Shown: one piece after another, positions 37,101 to 44,561 of the stretch | Layout of the letters: every line of letters begins with the position of its first letter | Position numbering within the stretch: position 1 is the first letter of the stretch | Program-made: the position numbers and the translations under genes | The notes under the pieces: model-generated | What the model was told of the DNA's origin: nothing | What the model saw: the letters and a program-made list of their open reading frames with translations, nothing else | Database searches by the model: none | Assembly: GCA_023416995.1 (NCBI GenBank) | Contig: JAEZGI010000011.1 | Span: 1-55,746 of the forward strand | Direction of reading: 5' to 3' | From: Bacteroidota bacterium | GTDB lineage: Bacteria > Bacteroidota > Bacteroidia > Chitinophagales > Chitinophagaceae | DNA: 55,746 nt

Positions 37101-37301
37101 GGGCTTGCCTGGGTAATCATTGGTGGTTTGCTGAGCTCCCTGTTCCTGACCCTGATTATCGTACCGGTGATGTATGCCATTTTTGACCGGATCATACGGC
37201 GTTTCTCAAAACAACAGGAGAAGCCGATCGAAGAATTAATGACGGCTGATTACGAGCACCGGGAAGTGAAAGAAACCGACTGGAGTGCTTCAAATATTTG
37301 A
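34131..37301 (+). CDS. RND family multidrug efflux pump (HAE1 type)
   Basis: 1056 residues, the normal length of a trimeric proton-driven RND pump such as AcrB. Twelve membrane helices in the 1+5, 1+5 layout with two large periplasmic loops. The proton-relay aspartates lie in GILVDDAIVVLENIYRH (near residue 405) and the relay lysine in LVAKNAIILVDFTNQ (near 930). The start motif EISIKRPTLVIVLF and YPGASPSEVENTVSRKIEDAV (near 49-70) are typical of HAE1 members. It is the last gene of the operon; a terminator follows at 37325-37351. The substrates cannot be predicted. Confidence 0.94.
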   Translation: MKIAEISIKRPTLVIVLFTILTLGGILSYTSLNYELLPKFSPAVVSVVTVYPGASPSEVENTVSRKIEDAVSSMENIKKLESKSFESLSTIIVTLNSGADVDLALNDAQRKVNAILGDLPDDVDPPSLNKFSLDDLPILTISSSAKMEEAAFYDLMDKRISSVLSRVPGVAQVNLIGGQEREIQVNINSSKLEGFGLSLAQVQNKILTSNLDFPTGSVQTRDQDILVRLAGKFRSVDELRDLLIISNERGEVRLKDIADVQDTQKDVEKLARVNQRSSIALQVIKQSDANAVAVSKGVKASIEKLNKDYSVNGLELNVVNDSSNYTLASANAVIFDLVLAIILVAFVMLFFLHSVRNAAIVMVAIPASLIATFIGMSLLGYSLNLMSLLALSLVVGILVDDAIVVLENIYRHMEMGKNRVRAAFDATKEIGFTVTAITLVIVVVFVPIALSTGLAADILKEFCVTVAIATLLSLLSSFTIVPWLSSRFGKLEQISSKSFFGRILIGFERGLHSFTVWVTNILKWCLAHKKTTLAAVLALLIGSFYLVGAGFIGAEFFAKSDRGEFLVQIEMPKDASIEQTNQMTQRAEDFLRTKKEITRQITTVGQSSDGMAATQATAYKSEIAVQLVPKNERADDSYIYAAKIKRELEPVLVGAKVKTVPVSILGTAEQAPLALVVTGPELDSVLVFANAAMAELKKVKGSSEVKLSVEAGNPEISVQVDRDKMAALGLSLATVGSTMQTAFSGNTDGKFRQGEYEYDINIRYDAFNRQQINDVSDLLFINDKGQQIRLAQFATVSESSGPSQLERRDKSTSVTIQAQVVGRPSGTIAAEWQSAFEQLPRPTGVGYVWSGDMENQSEGFGSMGIALLAAVLLVYLILVALYDSFVYPLVVLFSIPLAIIGAFLALALTNNSLNIFTILGLIMLIGLVAKNAIILVDFTNQRKKEGASTYDALIDANHARLRPILMTTIAMVIGMLPIALASGAGAEWKNGLAWVIIGGLLSSLFLTLIIVPVMYAIFDRIIRRFSKQQEKPIEELMTADYEHREVKETDWSASNI

Positions 37302-37324
37302 TGGTTGAGGTTTTGTTTGATGTA

Positions 37325-37351
37325 AAAGCGGCGGATTTATCCGTCGCTTTT
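37325..37351 (+). terminator. Terminator of the efflux operon
   Basis: AAAGCG-G-CGGAT paired with ATCCG-T-CGCTTT (one G-T pair), followed by a T-rich tail. It lies 23 bases after the pump stop codon. Confidence 0.8.
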
Positions 37352-37420
37352 CGTTTTAGGTGATCCAGGTTCCTGGGAGTATGAGGCATGATTTTTATCG
37401 CTTTTTTATAAAACAATCAA

Positions 37421-37672
37421 ATGCCTTTAGGAGAACCAATCATAAAAATATTGAGCAAGCAGTATGAGCCTTCAGCCTTTATTGAACGCCGGTTCAAGAG
37501 TTATGACCTGGGTTTCAAAACCGATGGTGAAGGCAACCCGATTGTGCTTTTTATGGGTAAGAAAAATGCCGAAGGCACTATAATTGGTCACAGGTACGCC
37601 CGCCGTTTGCTGAAGGATAAGGATGGCAGGATCATCAAAGATCACTGGGATGATAAGGGGCCTGCCACTTAG
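37421..37672 (+). CDS. Small conserved-looking protein of unknown function
   Basis: 83 residues, hydrophilic, no signal peptide. Its composition (many Lys, Arg, Asp, Gly) and strand-turn pattern (YDLGFKTDGEGNPIVLFMGKKN, HRYARRLLKDKDGRIIKDHWDDKG) suggest a small beta-rich cytoplasmic protein. I do not recognise the family. It sits between the terminator of the efflux operon and the convergent end of the ECF operon, with only 6 bases between its stop and the stop of the neighbour. Codon use looks like that of its neighbours, which supports a real gene. Confidence 0.6.
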   Translation: MPLGEPIIKILSKQYEPSAFIERRFKSYDLGFKTDGEGNPIVLFMGKKNAEGTIIGHRYARRLLKDKDGRIIKDHWDDKGPAT

Positions 37673-37678
37673 ATGTCA

Positions 37679-38110
37679 TCACGGAGCGGTAGCAAATTTT
37701 ACCCCCTTCAATTTAATTTTTTTGTTGTCGTCATTATCCACGGTAGCTGTTAGACTAAGTTCACCATTTTTTGCCTCAAGCAACAAATGAATCGTTCTTG
37801 TTTCGCCGGCTGTTTCGTTACTGACCGATGCTACAATTAACGATTTCCCTTCTTTGTAAGGCACCTGCCATTTACACTCGTGTTTTGATATCGCACCGCT
37901 CATCTCCCGGCTGTTTCCCGGAGTTATAGTGACAGCAGTTTTTGAAACCCGGATAGTGGATAATTCATCTACCGTGCGAACCACATTGTCAGAAGCATCA
38001 AGATAAACGGTTTGAGTTGATGTGATGGTAAAGGCAGAGTCGCACTGCGCGTTCAATTGTTGAAGGCAAAGGATGACCAGCATCATTGCCAATGATGTAA
38101 TACGCTTCAT
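37679..38110 (-). CDS. Secreted protein of unknown function, ECF operon
   Basis: 143 residues with a clear signal peptide (cleavage after about residue 21, QLNAQ). The mature part is beta-rich with one Cys near the new N-terminus and one near residue 79 (KHECKW), possibly a disulfide. No family recognised. It is the fifth and last gene of the sigma-factor operon, 21 bases after the 33-residue-repeat gene, so it is probably an envelope component controlled by that sigma factor. Confidence 0.65.
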   Translation of the reverse strand: MKRITSLAMMLVILCLQQLNAQCDSAFTITSTQTVYLDASDNVVRTVDELSTIRVSKTAVTITPGNSREMSGAISKHECKWQVPYKEGKSLIVASVSNETAGETRTIHLLLEAKNGELSLTATVDNDDNKKIKLKGVKFATAP

Positions 38111-38131
38111 GTTGTTTAATTTTAAATGTTA

Positions 38132-39511
38132 CTAAAGGTCTATGGCTTTAAGTGCTTTGCCATATTCGTGTTCGGAAATTATCGACCGGGCTGCCTTTAC
38201 ATAAGCATCCTGGGTGGCGGCATTTTTGGGAAGATTACGAGCCAATTGAACAAGTAGATTGGCTTTTTCGGAATCATTGTTAATGAACGTAACTTCTGAT
38301 ATCAGTGACATCCAGTCTTCTTCGGCCATAGAATTATTTTCACCAAGGGTCTTTATCAGGATGGCTTTCTCATATTCGGAGTTCATATCATGCACAACCA
38401 TCATCAACCGCGGAATACGTCCCTCTCCCTCTGCACTGTTGATCAGCTTTTTCAGCAGGCTGGACTTTTCATGATCCGCCTGTAATGTTGAGGCAATGGT
38501 TGCCAACTGGTTAAACCCATTGTTTGTCAGGGGATGCTTCAGCATTTCCTCAAGTGCCCGGGTTTTTTCATAATCAGCATCAATGGTGCTCACAGCAGAA
38601 AAGTATGCGTCTTCCGACAGTGAATCATTCAGTGGGAACCTGATTTCTTTTAATAAAGCACTTTTCTCATAATCAGAATTTACAGACTTCACAACCGGTA
38701 AAACGGCAATGAGTTGGCCGGGTTTGAGTTGCCGTTTCAAAAAAGTCTTAAGCACATTTGCCTTTTCATAATCCGAACTGATCGAAGCCGTTAACTGGAG
38801 TATCCCTTTATAAGTGCTGCTATCTGGTGCTGCGTTTAATACTGCGTTCAGTACCGCTGCTTTCTCATAATCTGCCTGGATGGTTTGCGCAGTTTTAATC
38901 CATCCGTCCCAGAGAGAATCGGGTAGGCTGCGTGTTGCCAATGGCTTGAGTAAACGAGCCTTTTCATAATCATTGTTGAAAGCAGTTGTTGCGTTTATGA
39001 TGATGGCCGTTTGTTCTGTATTCAGCGAGTCGGTGCCCAGCAGGAAATCATAATAGGTTGCTTTCACATGTTCGTGTTTCATAGTAGCGGCCGCATTTAG
39101 TACCGCCGACGCACCGCCTTTCGCATACACGCGTTCCGCACGACCGCGGGCATCGAACCCTGTTTCAATTATCTCAGAAATCAGCCTGGCAAGCAATTCG
39201 CGGCCATAGTGGTCTTCAACATTTACCCTGTCTCCATCCTCGGTCAGCTTATAAACAATCTGCCCCTGCTTCACCCTTGCTTCAAGTGACACGTCATCAC
39301 TGCTGTATTTAAGGAAACCGGTTTTGGAAATACTTTCTATAGCTGTACCCTCATCATTAAATCGAACCGTGCCGCGTGTGCTTAATCTTTGCTCGTGTTG
39401 TCCGTCATTCATATGCATGGTATTCACGCCCACATAATCGTATCGGTTATAAGTAAAATAAATGCTGAGCGCGAGTGTTACAAGCGTAATAAATACGAGA
39501 GCTGATTTCAT
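38132..39511 (-). CDS. Membrane-anchored protein with eight 33-residue DYEKA repeats
   Basis: 459 residues. An N-terminal membrane anchor or signal (residues 4-20) is followed by a beta-rich region (about 25-105) and then a helical repeat array. The motif DYEKA recurs with its first residue at 181, 214, 247, 280, 313, 346, 379 and 413: a period of 33 residues six times running, then 34. Degenerate units flank it at 147 and 447. Each unit reads roughly as small-D-Y-E-K-[AST]-x2-L, then a second helix. This suggests an alpha solenoid in the periplasm that binds a partner. Related DYEK-repeat stretches are, from memory, found in some Bacteroidota signalling proteins. It lies 9 bases after the upstream membrane-protein gene in the ECF operon. 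Confidence 0.72.
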   Translation of the reverse strand: MKSALVFITLVTLALSIYFTYNRYDYVGVNTMHMNDGQHEQRLSTRGTVRFNDEGTAIESISKTGFLKYSSDDVSLEARVKQGQIVYKLTEDGDRVNVEDHYGRELLARLISEIIETGFDARGRAERVYAKGGASAVLNAAATMKHEHVKATYYDFLLGTDSLNTEQTAIIINATTAFNNDYEKARLLKPLATRSLPDSLWDGWIKTAQTIQADYEKAAVLNAVLNAAPDSSTYKGILQLTASISSDYEKANVLKTFLKRQLKPGQLIAVLPVVKSVNSDYEKSALLKEIRFPLNDSLSEDAYFSAVSTIDADYEKTRALEEMLKHPLTNNGFNQLATIASTLQADHEKSSLLKKLINSAEGEGRIPRLMMVVHDMNSEYEKAILIKTLGENNSMAEEDWMSLISEVTFINNDSEKANLLVQLARNLPKNAATQDAYVKAARSIISEHEYGKALKAIDL

Positions 39512-39520
39512 GTTGCTTAA

Positions 39521-40003
39521 TTAATGGGTTGTTACAGTTGTTTCTATGGAACCGGTCCTGGGCTTGTTTTCTGATCTGCCTACGAAATAGGAGTAACAAA
39601 GAAAACTTAATGAAACACAGAAACACATGATCATTACAGAGTGTATGCCAAAGGGAGGGAAAAACTGGATCGCCGTAAAGCCGAGACCAAGGCCTCCTGT
39701 AATTACCGCCCATTTAATCGCAGTAAGGCGGCTGTCCTTGCGTTTCGTATCGAGTAACTGTCTTACAATGGTTTCGGTAGCATCTTTGTCGAGCATCTTC
39801 CGCTTTAGTTTATAATCAAGAAACTGCTTAACCATGTTCAAAAGAAAGGTTGATACCAGGTAGATGATCACCACTACCGATGAAACTTTAAACATGGTAT
39901 CAAGAAATCCTTTGTCTCTGAAGGGGTCATAGGGTTCTGTTTCCTGCGCCTGGGTCACCAGGGTTGTCAATAGTATCGCCGCGAATAAAATTGTTTTCTT
40001 CAT
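39521..40003 (-). CDS. Small membrane protein in the ECF operon
   Basis: 160 residues: a signal peptide (to about residue 19, TQAQE), a membrane helix (about 40-60), a charged stretch with KMLDKDATETIVRQLL, and two further helices (about 98-140). The pattern resembles the DUF6249-type membrane proteins that Bacteroidota often place beside sigma/anti-sigma pairs; I hold that name loosely. It is the third gene of the operon, 54 bases after the anti-sigma gene and 9 bases before the repeat-protein gene. Confidence 0.6.
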   Translation of the reverse strand: MKKTILFAAILLTTLVTQAQETEPYDPFRDKGFLDTMFKVSSVVVIIYLVSTFLLNMVKQFLDYKLKRKMLDKDATETIVRQLLDTKRKDSRLTAIKWAVITGGLGLGFTAIQFFPPFGIHSVMIMCFCVSLSFLCYSYFVGRSENKPRTGSIETTVTTH

Positions 40004-40057
40004 CTTTTGTTGCTTTTATAGTTAGACCGGTACACGCATTTAATGTTGCAGTGTTTT

Positions 40058-40519
40058 TTAAAAATCCAGGCTGTTTATTTGTTTGTTGTATTTACGGTAT
40101 TCATCAATTACAAGGAAGACTGCAATCAGCAGCATGGTCAGTATTACAAGAATAGTAACCGCCGATGATAAACCAGACATAAGATCGGTCAGATAATCGC
40201 GCAGGTAATATAAGATCGAACCAAAAACTGCTACGCTGACAATTGCCAATGACCACAACGTCCAGGCCGTTTTTTTATCGGTGGCGGCTACCGGATTGGG
40301 GTTGGATACAGCGATCTTTTCCATCACAAGCTTCGACAGATCAAAATCAAATGCGGGTTTTGGCAATTCACTAACCTGTGAAAATAATTCGCGGTAACCG
40401 GCAGCGCGCGCCTGGCAATGCGCACAGCCTGCAATATGTGCAGCTGCCGTTACCGTAAGCACCGCCGGGTTAGCGGCATACTCCTGGATCAGTTCATCAT
40501 CAAGGTGGCCGTTCATCAT
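40058..40519 (-). CDS. Membrane anti-sigma factor with zinc-finger-like motif
   Basis: 153 residues. A cytoplasmic N-terminus carries HIAGCAHC (His28, Cys32, Cys35 region), the HxxxCxxC motif of zinc-binding anti-sigma domains. Two membrane helices follow (about 86-106 and 117-140), then a short tail. The start overlaps the sigma-factor stop as ATGA (4 bases), so the two proteins are translationally coupled in equal amounts, as expected for a sigma/anti-sigma pair. It probably holds the sigma factor at the membrane until a signal arrives. Confidence 0.82.
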   Translation of the reverse strand: MMNGHLDDELIQEYAANPAVLTVTAAAHIAGCAHCQARAAGYRELFSQVSELPKPAFDFDLSKLVMEKIAVSNPNPVAATDKKTAWTLWSLAIVSVAVFGSILYYLRDYLTDLMSGLSSAVTILVILTMLLIAVFLVIDEYRKYNKQINSLDF

Positions 40520-41121
40520 AGTTCTTCTTTTTTGTATTTGGCAAGAAGATTTGTTCTCAGTGCTTTTCTTGCCCGGAAAAGATAGCTTTTTAAAGTGCCT
40601 GCCGGCAAACCGGTGATGGCTGAGATCTCATCATAGCTTAGCTGTTCCTGGTGAAACAACACGATCAGCGTGCGCAAAAGCGGGGGCAACTTGTCTACCT
40701 CGGTCTGCAGAATAAATTGTTGTTCCCGTCTTCGGATCAGTTGCTCGGTTTCATGATCGGCAAACTGGTTATCAGTAAACATGGCATCATCATCTGTTGA
40801 TGGATTCAGGTCACCTGTAAGCACCAGCCGTTTTTTCTCAAGGGAACTCAGGCAGGTATTATAGGTGATCTGTGCGATCCAGGTTGATAGTTTAGACTGA
40901 AACCTGAACCCTGCAAGTTTTGAATAGGCTTTCAGGTAAACGTCCTGTGCGATGTCCTTTCTTTCTTCCCTGTTTTCAATCATCTTGAAAATGATTTGCA
41001 TTACCAGTCCCTGCGTATTCTGGATTATCGTGGAAAATGCTGCACTGTCGCCCGATAATACCGCATTTACAAGACGCCGGTCCGATTCATTATTTTCAAC
41101 AATATGGTTCACCTGTTGCAT
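40516..41121 (-). CDS. ECF-type RNA polymerase sigma factor
   Basis: 201 residues with sigma region 2 (about 14-85; AQDVYLKAYSKLAGFRFQSKLSTWIAQITYNT) and region 4 (about 140-192; LPPLLRTLIVLFHQEQLSYDEISAITGLPAGTLKSYLFRARKAL). The linker between them (about 88-125) is long and acidic. It is the first gene of a five-gene operon running left, with the anti-sigma gene overlapping its stop. It probably switches on an envelope-stress or envelope-maintenance set. No exact TAnnTTTG lies before it; the 100 bases to the divergent gene at 41222 hold no clear box, so it may control itself through its own promoter type. Confidence 0.9.
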   Translation of the reverse strand: MQQVNHIVENNESDRRLVNAVLSGDSAAFSTIIQNTQGLVMQIIFKMIENREERKDIAQDVYLKAYSKLAGFRFQSKLSTWIAQITYNTCLSSLEKKRLVLTGDLNPSTDDDAMFTDNQFADHETEQLIRRREQQFILQTEVDKLPPLLRTLIVLFHQEQLSYDEISAITGLPAGTLKSYLFRARKALRTNLLAKYKKEEL

Positions 41122-41221
41122 TTAGACCGGCAAGCGGAGATATTGTTGCAAAAATTGGTAATTATTTTTAATCTCCGGGTTAAGTTGATGGGTGATTCAA
41201 TAATCTGTGTAAATTAAAGGC

Positions 41222-42331
41222 ATGAAATCAAGACGGAGTTTTATTCGTAATTCAGCATTATTGGCTGCATCTGCAGTTGTGGCGCCACATATCGGGCTTG
41301 CAGCCAGGTCCGGTAGAAAAACTGATGCCGACGTAATTATTGGTCATGGAAAACATCGGTACCGGGTTGACACCGCCTGGGCGAAAATCGATGCCGCAAA
41401 AACGCCGCTCGCCAACTGTCATGAAATGGTGTTTGATAGCAAAGGCAGGCTGATCATGCTGGGTGATGAAACCAAAAACAACGTACTCATTTTTGATAAG
41501 AGTGGGAAACTGCTGGACACCTGGGGACATGGACTACCTGGTGGGCATGGATTAACCCTCGCAAAAGAAGGTAGTGAGGATTTTTTGATTATGACTGATT
41601 GTGGTTATTTCAACAATCCCAAGGGTGGACCTAACAGCCAGGCGGGACAGGTGTTGAAAACAACTACGGATGGTCGTCTTGTATTTGCCATTGGTCATCC
41701 ACGCACGATTGGTGTATATAAAGATGATGAACCATTCAGGCCAACTGAAACTGCTGTTGCACCTAATGGTGATATTTATGTAGCGGATGGTTATGGGTCC
41801 GATTATATAATTCAGTATAATAGTAAAGGACAATATATCAGGCATTTTGGCGGCCACAACAACAGTAACCCTGATCATAACCTTCGCAATGCTCATGGTG
41901 TAACCATTGATTCACGCGGATCAGGCGCCCCGGTCGTGATCTGTACTTCCCGTGAAGAAAATTGTTTTAAAGTATTTAGTCTTGAGGGAAAATTTATAAA
42001 ACGTATCGATCTGCCCGGTATGTATGTGTGCCGGCCGGTTATAAATGGCGATGAACTTTATGCGGGTTGCTGCTGGTCGAAAGATAGTTCCGGCAAACGA
42101 ACAGATCGTTCAGGTTTTGTTACCATACTTGACAAAAACAACCGTGTGATATCAAACCCAGGCGGTACGGCTCCGGAATACAAAGGTGCCGCGTTAACAC
42201 CAGCATTGCAGGAGAAGCCGGGTATTTTCAGTCACTGCCATGATGTATGCGTGGACGATGAACAGAATCTGTACGTTTGCCAGTGGAACGCGAACCAGAC
42301 ACCGCCTGTTAAACTGAACAGAATTGTTTAG
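41222..42331 (+). CDS. Tat-exported NHL/six-bladed beta-propeller protein
   Basis: 369 residues. The N-terminus KSRRSFIRNSALLAASA is a twin-arginine (Tat) signal, so the protein is exported folded. The body is a beta-propeller of NHL-like repeats: MVFDSKGRLIMLGDE, VAPNGDIYVADGYGSDYIIQYNSKGQYIRHFG, VTIDSRGSGAPVVICTS and CVDDEQNLYVCQWN. The repeats resemble peptidylglycine-lyase and teneurin-type propellers; a His-rich set (GHGLPGGHG, RNAHG, SHCHD) could bind metal. It may be an enzyme or a ligand-binding protein; the substrate is unknown. It is divergent from the sigma-factor operon. Confidence 0.78.
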   Translation: MKSRRSFIRNSALLAASAVVAPHIGLAARSGRKTDADVIIGHGKHRYRVDTAWAKIDAAKTPLANCHEMVFDSKGRLIMLGDETKNNVLIFDKSGKLLDTWGHGLPGGHGLTLAKEGSEDFLIMTDCGYFNNPKGGPNSQAGQVLKTTTDGRLVFAIGHPRTIGVYKDDEPFRPTETAVAPNGDIYVADGYGSDYIIQYNSKGQYIRHFGGHNNSNPDHNLRNAHGVTIDSRGSGAPVVICTSREENCFKVFSLEGKFIKRIDLPGMYVCRPVINGDELYAGCCWSKDSSGKRTDRSGFVTILDKNNRVISNPGGTAPEYKGAALTPALQEKPGIFSHCHDVCVDDEQNLYVCQWNANQTPPVKLNRIV

Positions 42332-42366
42332 CAGCTGCGCAATCTCACAACCTAAAATCTTTGCAG

Positions 42367-42966
42367 ATGAAGAACACTATATGTTTGTTACTATTTGCAG
42401 TCTCTGCAATCACTGCATTGGGGCAACAGAATGCGGTTTCAAATGAGATTTTGATTAAGACTGCTTTACTTGCTGCTCCTGCAGACAAAAGAGACAGTGC
42501 TTCAGTATACCGGTATACCGATGGACAGGGTCTGGAGTTATTACGGAAAGGCACAAACGAACTTGTTTGTATTGTTGACGATCCAACCAAAGCTTCCATT
42601 TCGGTAGCCTGTTATCATAAAGATCTCGAACCATTTATGACGAGGGGGCGCGAACTGCGAAAACAGGGAAAAAATACCGGTGAGATTTTTGATATCCGTG
42701 AACAGGAAGTAAAGTCGGGCAAATTAAAGATGCCGAAAGATCCGACTACCTTGTTTGTGTTCTCGGGAAAGGATGAGAACTACAATGCAACAACGGGCGA
42801 GTTGAAAGATGGGTACCTGCGTTATGTAGTTTATATACCTTATGCCACTGCGCAAAGCACAGGACTACCGCTACGTGCCGGCGCCCCTGGAATGCCGTGG
42901 ATCATGCATCCCGGCACACATGGTGCGCATATCATGATCAATCCTCCGCCACCGGCCAAACCATAG
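42367..42966 (+). CDS. Secreted protein of unknown function
   Basis: About 199 residues from the ATG at 42367 (MKNTICLLLF); a TTG two codons upstream is also in frame. A signal peptide ends near residue 18-20 (TALGQ). The mature part has an alpha/beta look with a proline-rich C-terminus (GMPWIMHPGTHGAHIMINPPPPAKP in outline) in which three His could bind metal. I do not recognise the family. It follows the propeller gene on the same strand with a 35-base gap and may be co-transcribed with it. Confidence 0.65.
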   Translation: MKNTICLLLFAVSAITALGQQNAVSNEILIKTALLAAPADKRDSASVYRYTDGQGLELLRKGTNELVCIVDDPTKASISVACYHKDLEPFMTRGRELRKQGKNTGEIFDIREQEVKSGKLKMPKDPTTLFVFSGKDENYNATTGELKDGYLRYVVYIPYATAQSTGLPLRAGAPGMPWIMHPGTHGAHIMINPPPPAKP

Positions 42967-43071
42967 TAGCTGACAGCCCAGAAGACTTCGTTTTCTTTGT
43001 TGTGGATGTATTTAAAACATCTGCTAGATTCGTAGTGCCTGGCACTTCAGCCAGGTATAAAAACTTAAGCA

Positions 43072-43569
43072 ATGGCCAACAAATTTGAAGCTTCAAAAAC
43101 TGCAGGTTTGCATTACCAGTTGAATCGTTTAACCGGTAACTGGAAGGGTACATCCAAAACCTGGTTTGAACCTGATAAGGTTGCGGATGAATCGCCCGTT
43201 GAGGCCACTATTAAAACCATTCTCGGTGGTCGTTTTGTGATGCATGAATATAAGGGCAGTTTTGAAGGCAAACCATTGGAGGGTTTGGCTATCTATGGCT
43301 ATCATCTGGGTCTTGAGAAGTTCCAGAGTATATGGCTCGATAGTTTTCACAATGGTGCTGCCATGATGTTTTCTGAAGGCAAGCGGGGGAGTGATGCCTT
43401 TGATATGCTTGGGGGTTATACATATGTTGGTCCTGAGATGGAACAACATTGGGGCTGGAGAACTGAAATAGAATTGCCTTCCAACGATCGCCTGGTTATC
43501 ACCGCGTATAATATCTCTCCGGAAGGGATAGAACAAAAAGCCACCGAAACTATTTACGAAAGAATCTAA
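43072..43569 (+). CDS. DUF1579 family protein
   Basis: 165 residues without a signal peptide, matching the DUF1579 pattern: LNRLTGNWKGTSKTWFEP near the start, the central GGRFVMHEYKGSFEGKPLEG, GYHLGLEKFQSIWLDSF, and a closing strand VITAYNISPEG. The fold is thought to be a lipocalin-like barrel; the function is unknown. A 6-bp inverted repeat (CCTGGC-acttca-GCCAGG, 43038-43055) lies just before the start. The ArsR gene follows after a 107-base promoter region, so the two are separate transcripts. Confidence 0.8.
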   Translation: MANKFEASKTAGLHYQLNRLTGNWKGTSKTWFEPDKVADESPVEATIKTILGGRFVMHEYKGSFEGKPLEGLAIYGYHLGLEKFQSIWLDSFHNGAAMMFSEGKRGSDAFDMLGGYTYVGPEMEQHWGWRTEIELPSNDRLVITAYNISPEGIEQKATETIYERI

Positions 43570-43587
43570 AAAACGCTCAAAAATAAA

Positions 43588-43619
43588 TTTGCGCAACTGA
43601 AAGGTTGCGCTTATATTTG
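43588..43619 (+). promoter_or_regulatory. Promoter of arsR: TTTG, 20 bases, TATATTTG
   Basis: TTTG (43588-43591), 20-base spacer and TATATTTG (43612-43619), a full match to the Bacteroidota promoter. Operator copy 1 fills the spacer and copy 2 begins on the last base of the -7 box. Confidence 0.78.
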
Positions 43620-43634
43620 CAACTGGATGGTTGC
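43591..43634. promoter_or_regulatory. Two ArsR operator copies around the -7 box
   Basis: Copy 1: GCGCAAC-TGAAAG-GTTGCGC (43591-43610, perfect 7-bp arms). Copy 2: GCAAC-TGGATG-GTTGC (43619-43634, perfect 5-bp arms). Both read GCAAC-N6-GTTGC on the same strand with a 26-base offset between their GCAAC arms. A dimer on each would block the promoter. Confidence 0.75.
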
Positions 43635-43676
43635 GGATTGGCAGTAACACGATTTTCCGGGTGACAAATTAAAAAT

Positions 43677-44003
43677 ATGAAACGAGATATTTTCGATGCA
43701 ATAGGCGACCCCACAAGAAGGGCGATTTTAAGTTTACTGGCCGTACAGGCAATGACACCAAATGCGATTGCTAAACATTTTGAGTTTTCGCGCCAGGCGG
43801 TGTCCAAACACATAAAGGTCCTGGCCGAATGTGAATTGGTGCGACCCCATCAGGATGGACGGGAGATACACTACCACTTTAATCCGCAAAAGATGAAAGA
43901 AATAGATAAGTGGCTTGATCAGTTCCGTGGCCTCATGGAAATTAGGTTTAACCAGCTTGATGAAATTTTTCATAAATCAAAATCGAAATCAGATGGAAAG
44001 TAA
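43677..44003 (+). CDS. ArsR family winged-helix repressor
   Basis: A 108-residue winged-helix regulator: IGDPTRRAILSLLA (residues 6-19), recognition helix in HFEFSRQAVSKHIKVL (about 34-49), wing in HQDGREIHYHFNP (about 60-72). It lacks the CxC metal-binding pair of arsenic sensors, so it belongs to the branch that pairs with AHSA1/SRPBCC proteins. It overlaps the AHSA1 gene by 11 bases. Its promoter holds two copies of a GCAAC-N6-GTTGC palindrome, so it very likely represses its own operon. The ligand or trigger is unknown. Confidence 0.88.
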   Translation: MKRDIFDAIGDPTRRAILSLLAVQAMTPNAIAKHFEFSRQAVSKHIKVLAECELVRPHQDGREIHYHFNPQKMKEIDKWLDQFRGLMEIRFNQLDEIFHKSKSKSDGK

Positions 44004-44496
44004 AAATCAGTTTCAATTTGAAAAGAACCTGCAAAAAAGGACGATCAATGTGACCAGGAGTTTTGATGCATCTATAGATGAAGTATGGAACGCGTGGACA
44101 AATAGCAAGGTGCTGGATAAATGGTGGGCGCCAAAACCATGGCGGGCACAAACCAAATCGATGGACTTCCGTGCAGGCGGGCATTGGTTATATGCTATGG
44201 TTGGGCCAGAGAATGAAATGCAATGGTCAAAGGCAGACTTTATAAGTATTGAACCAAAAAAAGGTTTTGATTCAGCAGATTATTTCTGTGATGAAAATGG
44301 CACTCGTAATGAATCGATGCCATCTATGAACTGGAGTCGCCGTTTCAGATCTTCCGGGGAAGGTACGACCATTGATATCGTTATCAGTTTTGATAAAGAA
44401 TCAGATCTCCAAAAAATTATCAATATGGGTTTCAAAGAAGGATTTGCGGCAGGCTTATCCAATCTCGACGAAGTACTGGCTACTTCAAAGGTTTAG
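43993..44496 (+). CDS. SRPBCC/AHSA1 family protein
   Basis: About 167 residues from the ATG at 43993 (MESKNQFQFE), overlapping arsR by 11 bases. An in-frame ATG at 43915 would bury the start 78 bases deeper in arsR. Family features: VTRSFDASIDEVWNAWTNSKVLDKWWAPKPW near the N-terminus, DFRAGGHWLYAM, and the C-terminal helix GFAAGLSNLDEVLA. The fold is a helix-grip with a hydrophobic cavity, which suggests a small lipophilic ligand. The ArsR-AHSA1 pairing is common; the role of the pair is not established here. Confidence 0.85.
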   Translation: MESKNQFQFEKNLQKRTINVTRSFDASIDEVWNAWTNSKVLDKWWAPKPWRAQTKSMDFRAGGHWLYAMVGPENEMQWSKADFISIEPKKGFDSADYFCDENGTRNESMPSMNWSRRFRSSGEGTTIDIVISFDKESDLQKIINMGFKEGFAAGLSNLDEVLATSKV

Positions 44497-44508
44497 CTGC
44501 TTTAAGAG

Positions 44509-44561
44509 CCGGAACGATTTTATCTGCTGCATTGTGCGGGGGTAAGTCGCTCCGGTTTTTT
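44509..44561 (+). terminator. Terminator of the ArsR-AHSA1 operon
   Basis: CCGGAACGA (44509-44517) pairs with TCGCTCCGG (44547-44555, one mismatch) around a 29-base loop, followed by six T (44556-44561). The T-run reaches the stop codon of the convergent lacI-type gene. Confidence 0.55.

Noticed and set aside
43129..43650. Minus-strand reading frame of 173 codons opposite the DUF1579 gene
   Set aside because: It covers the complement of a recognisable gene and of the arsR promoter and operators; no motif or promoter supports it.
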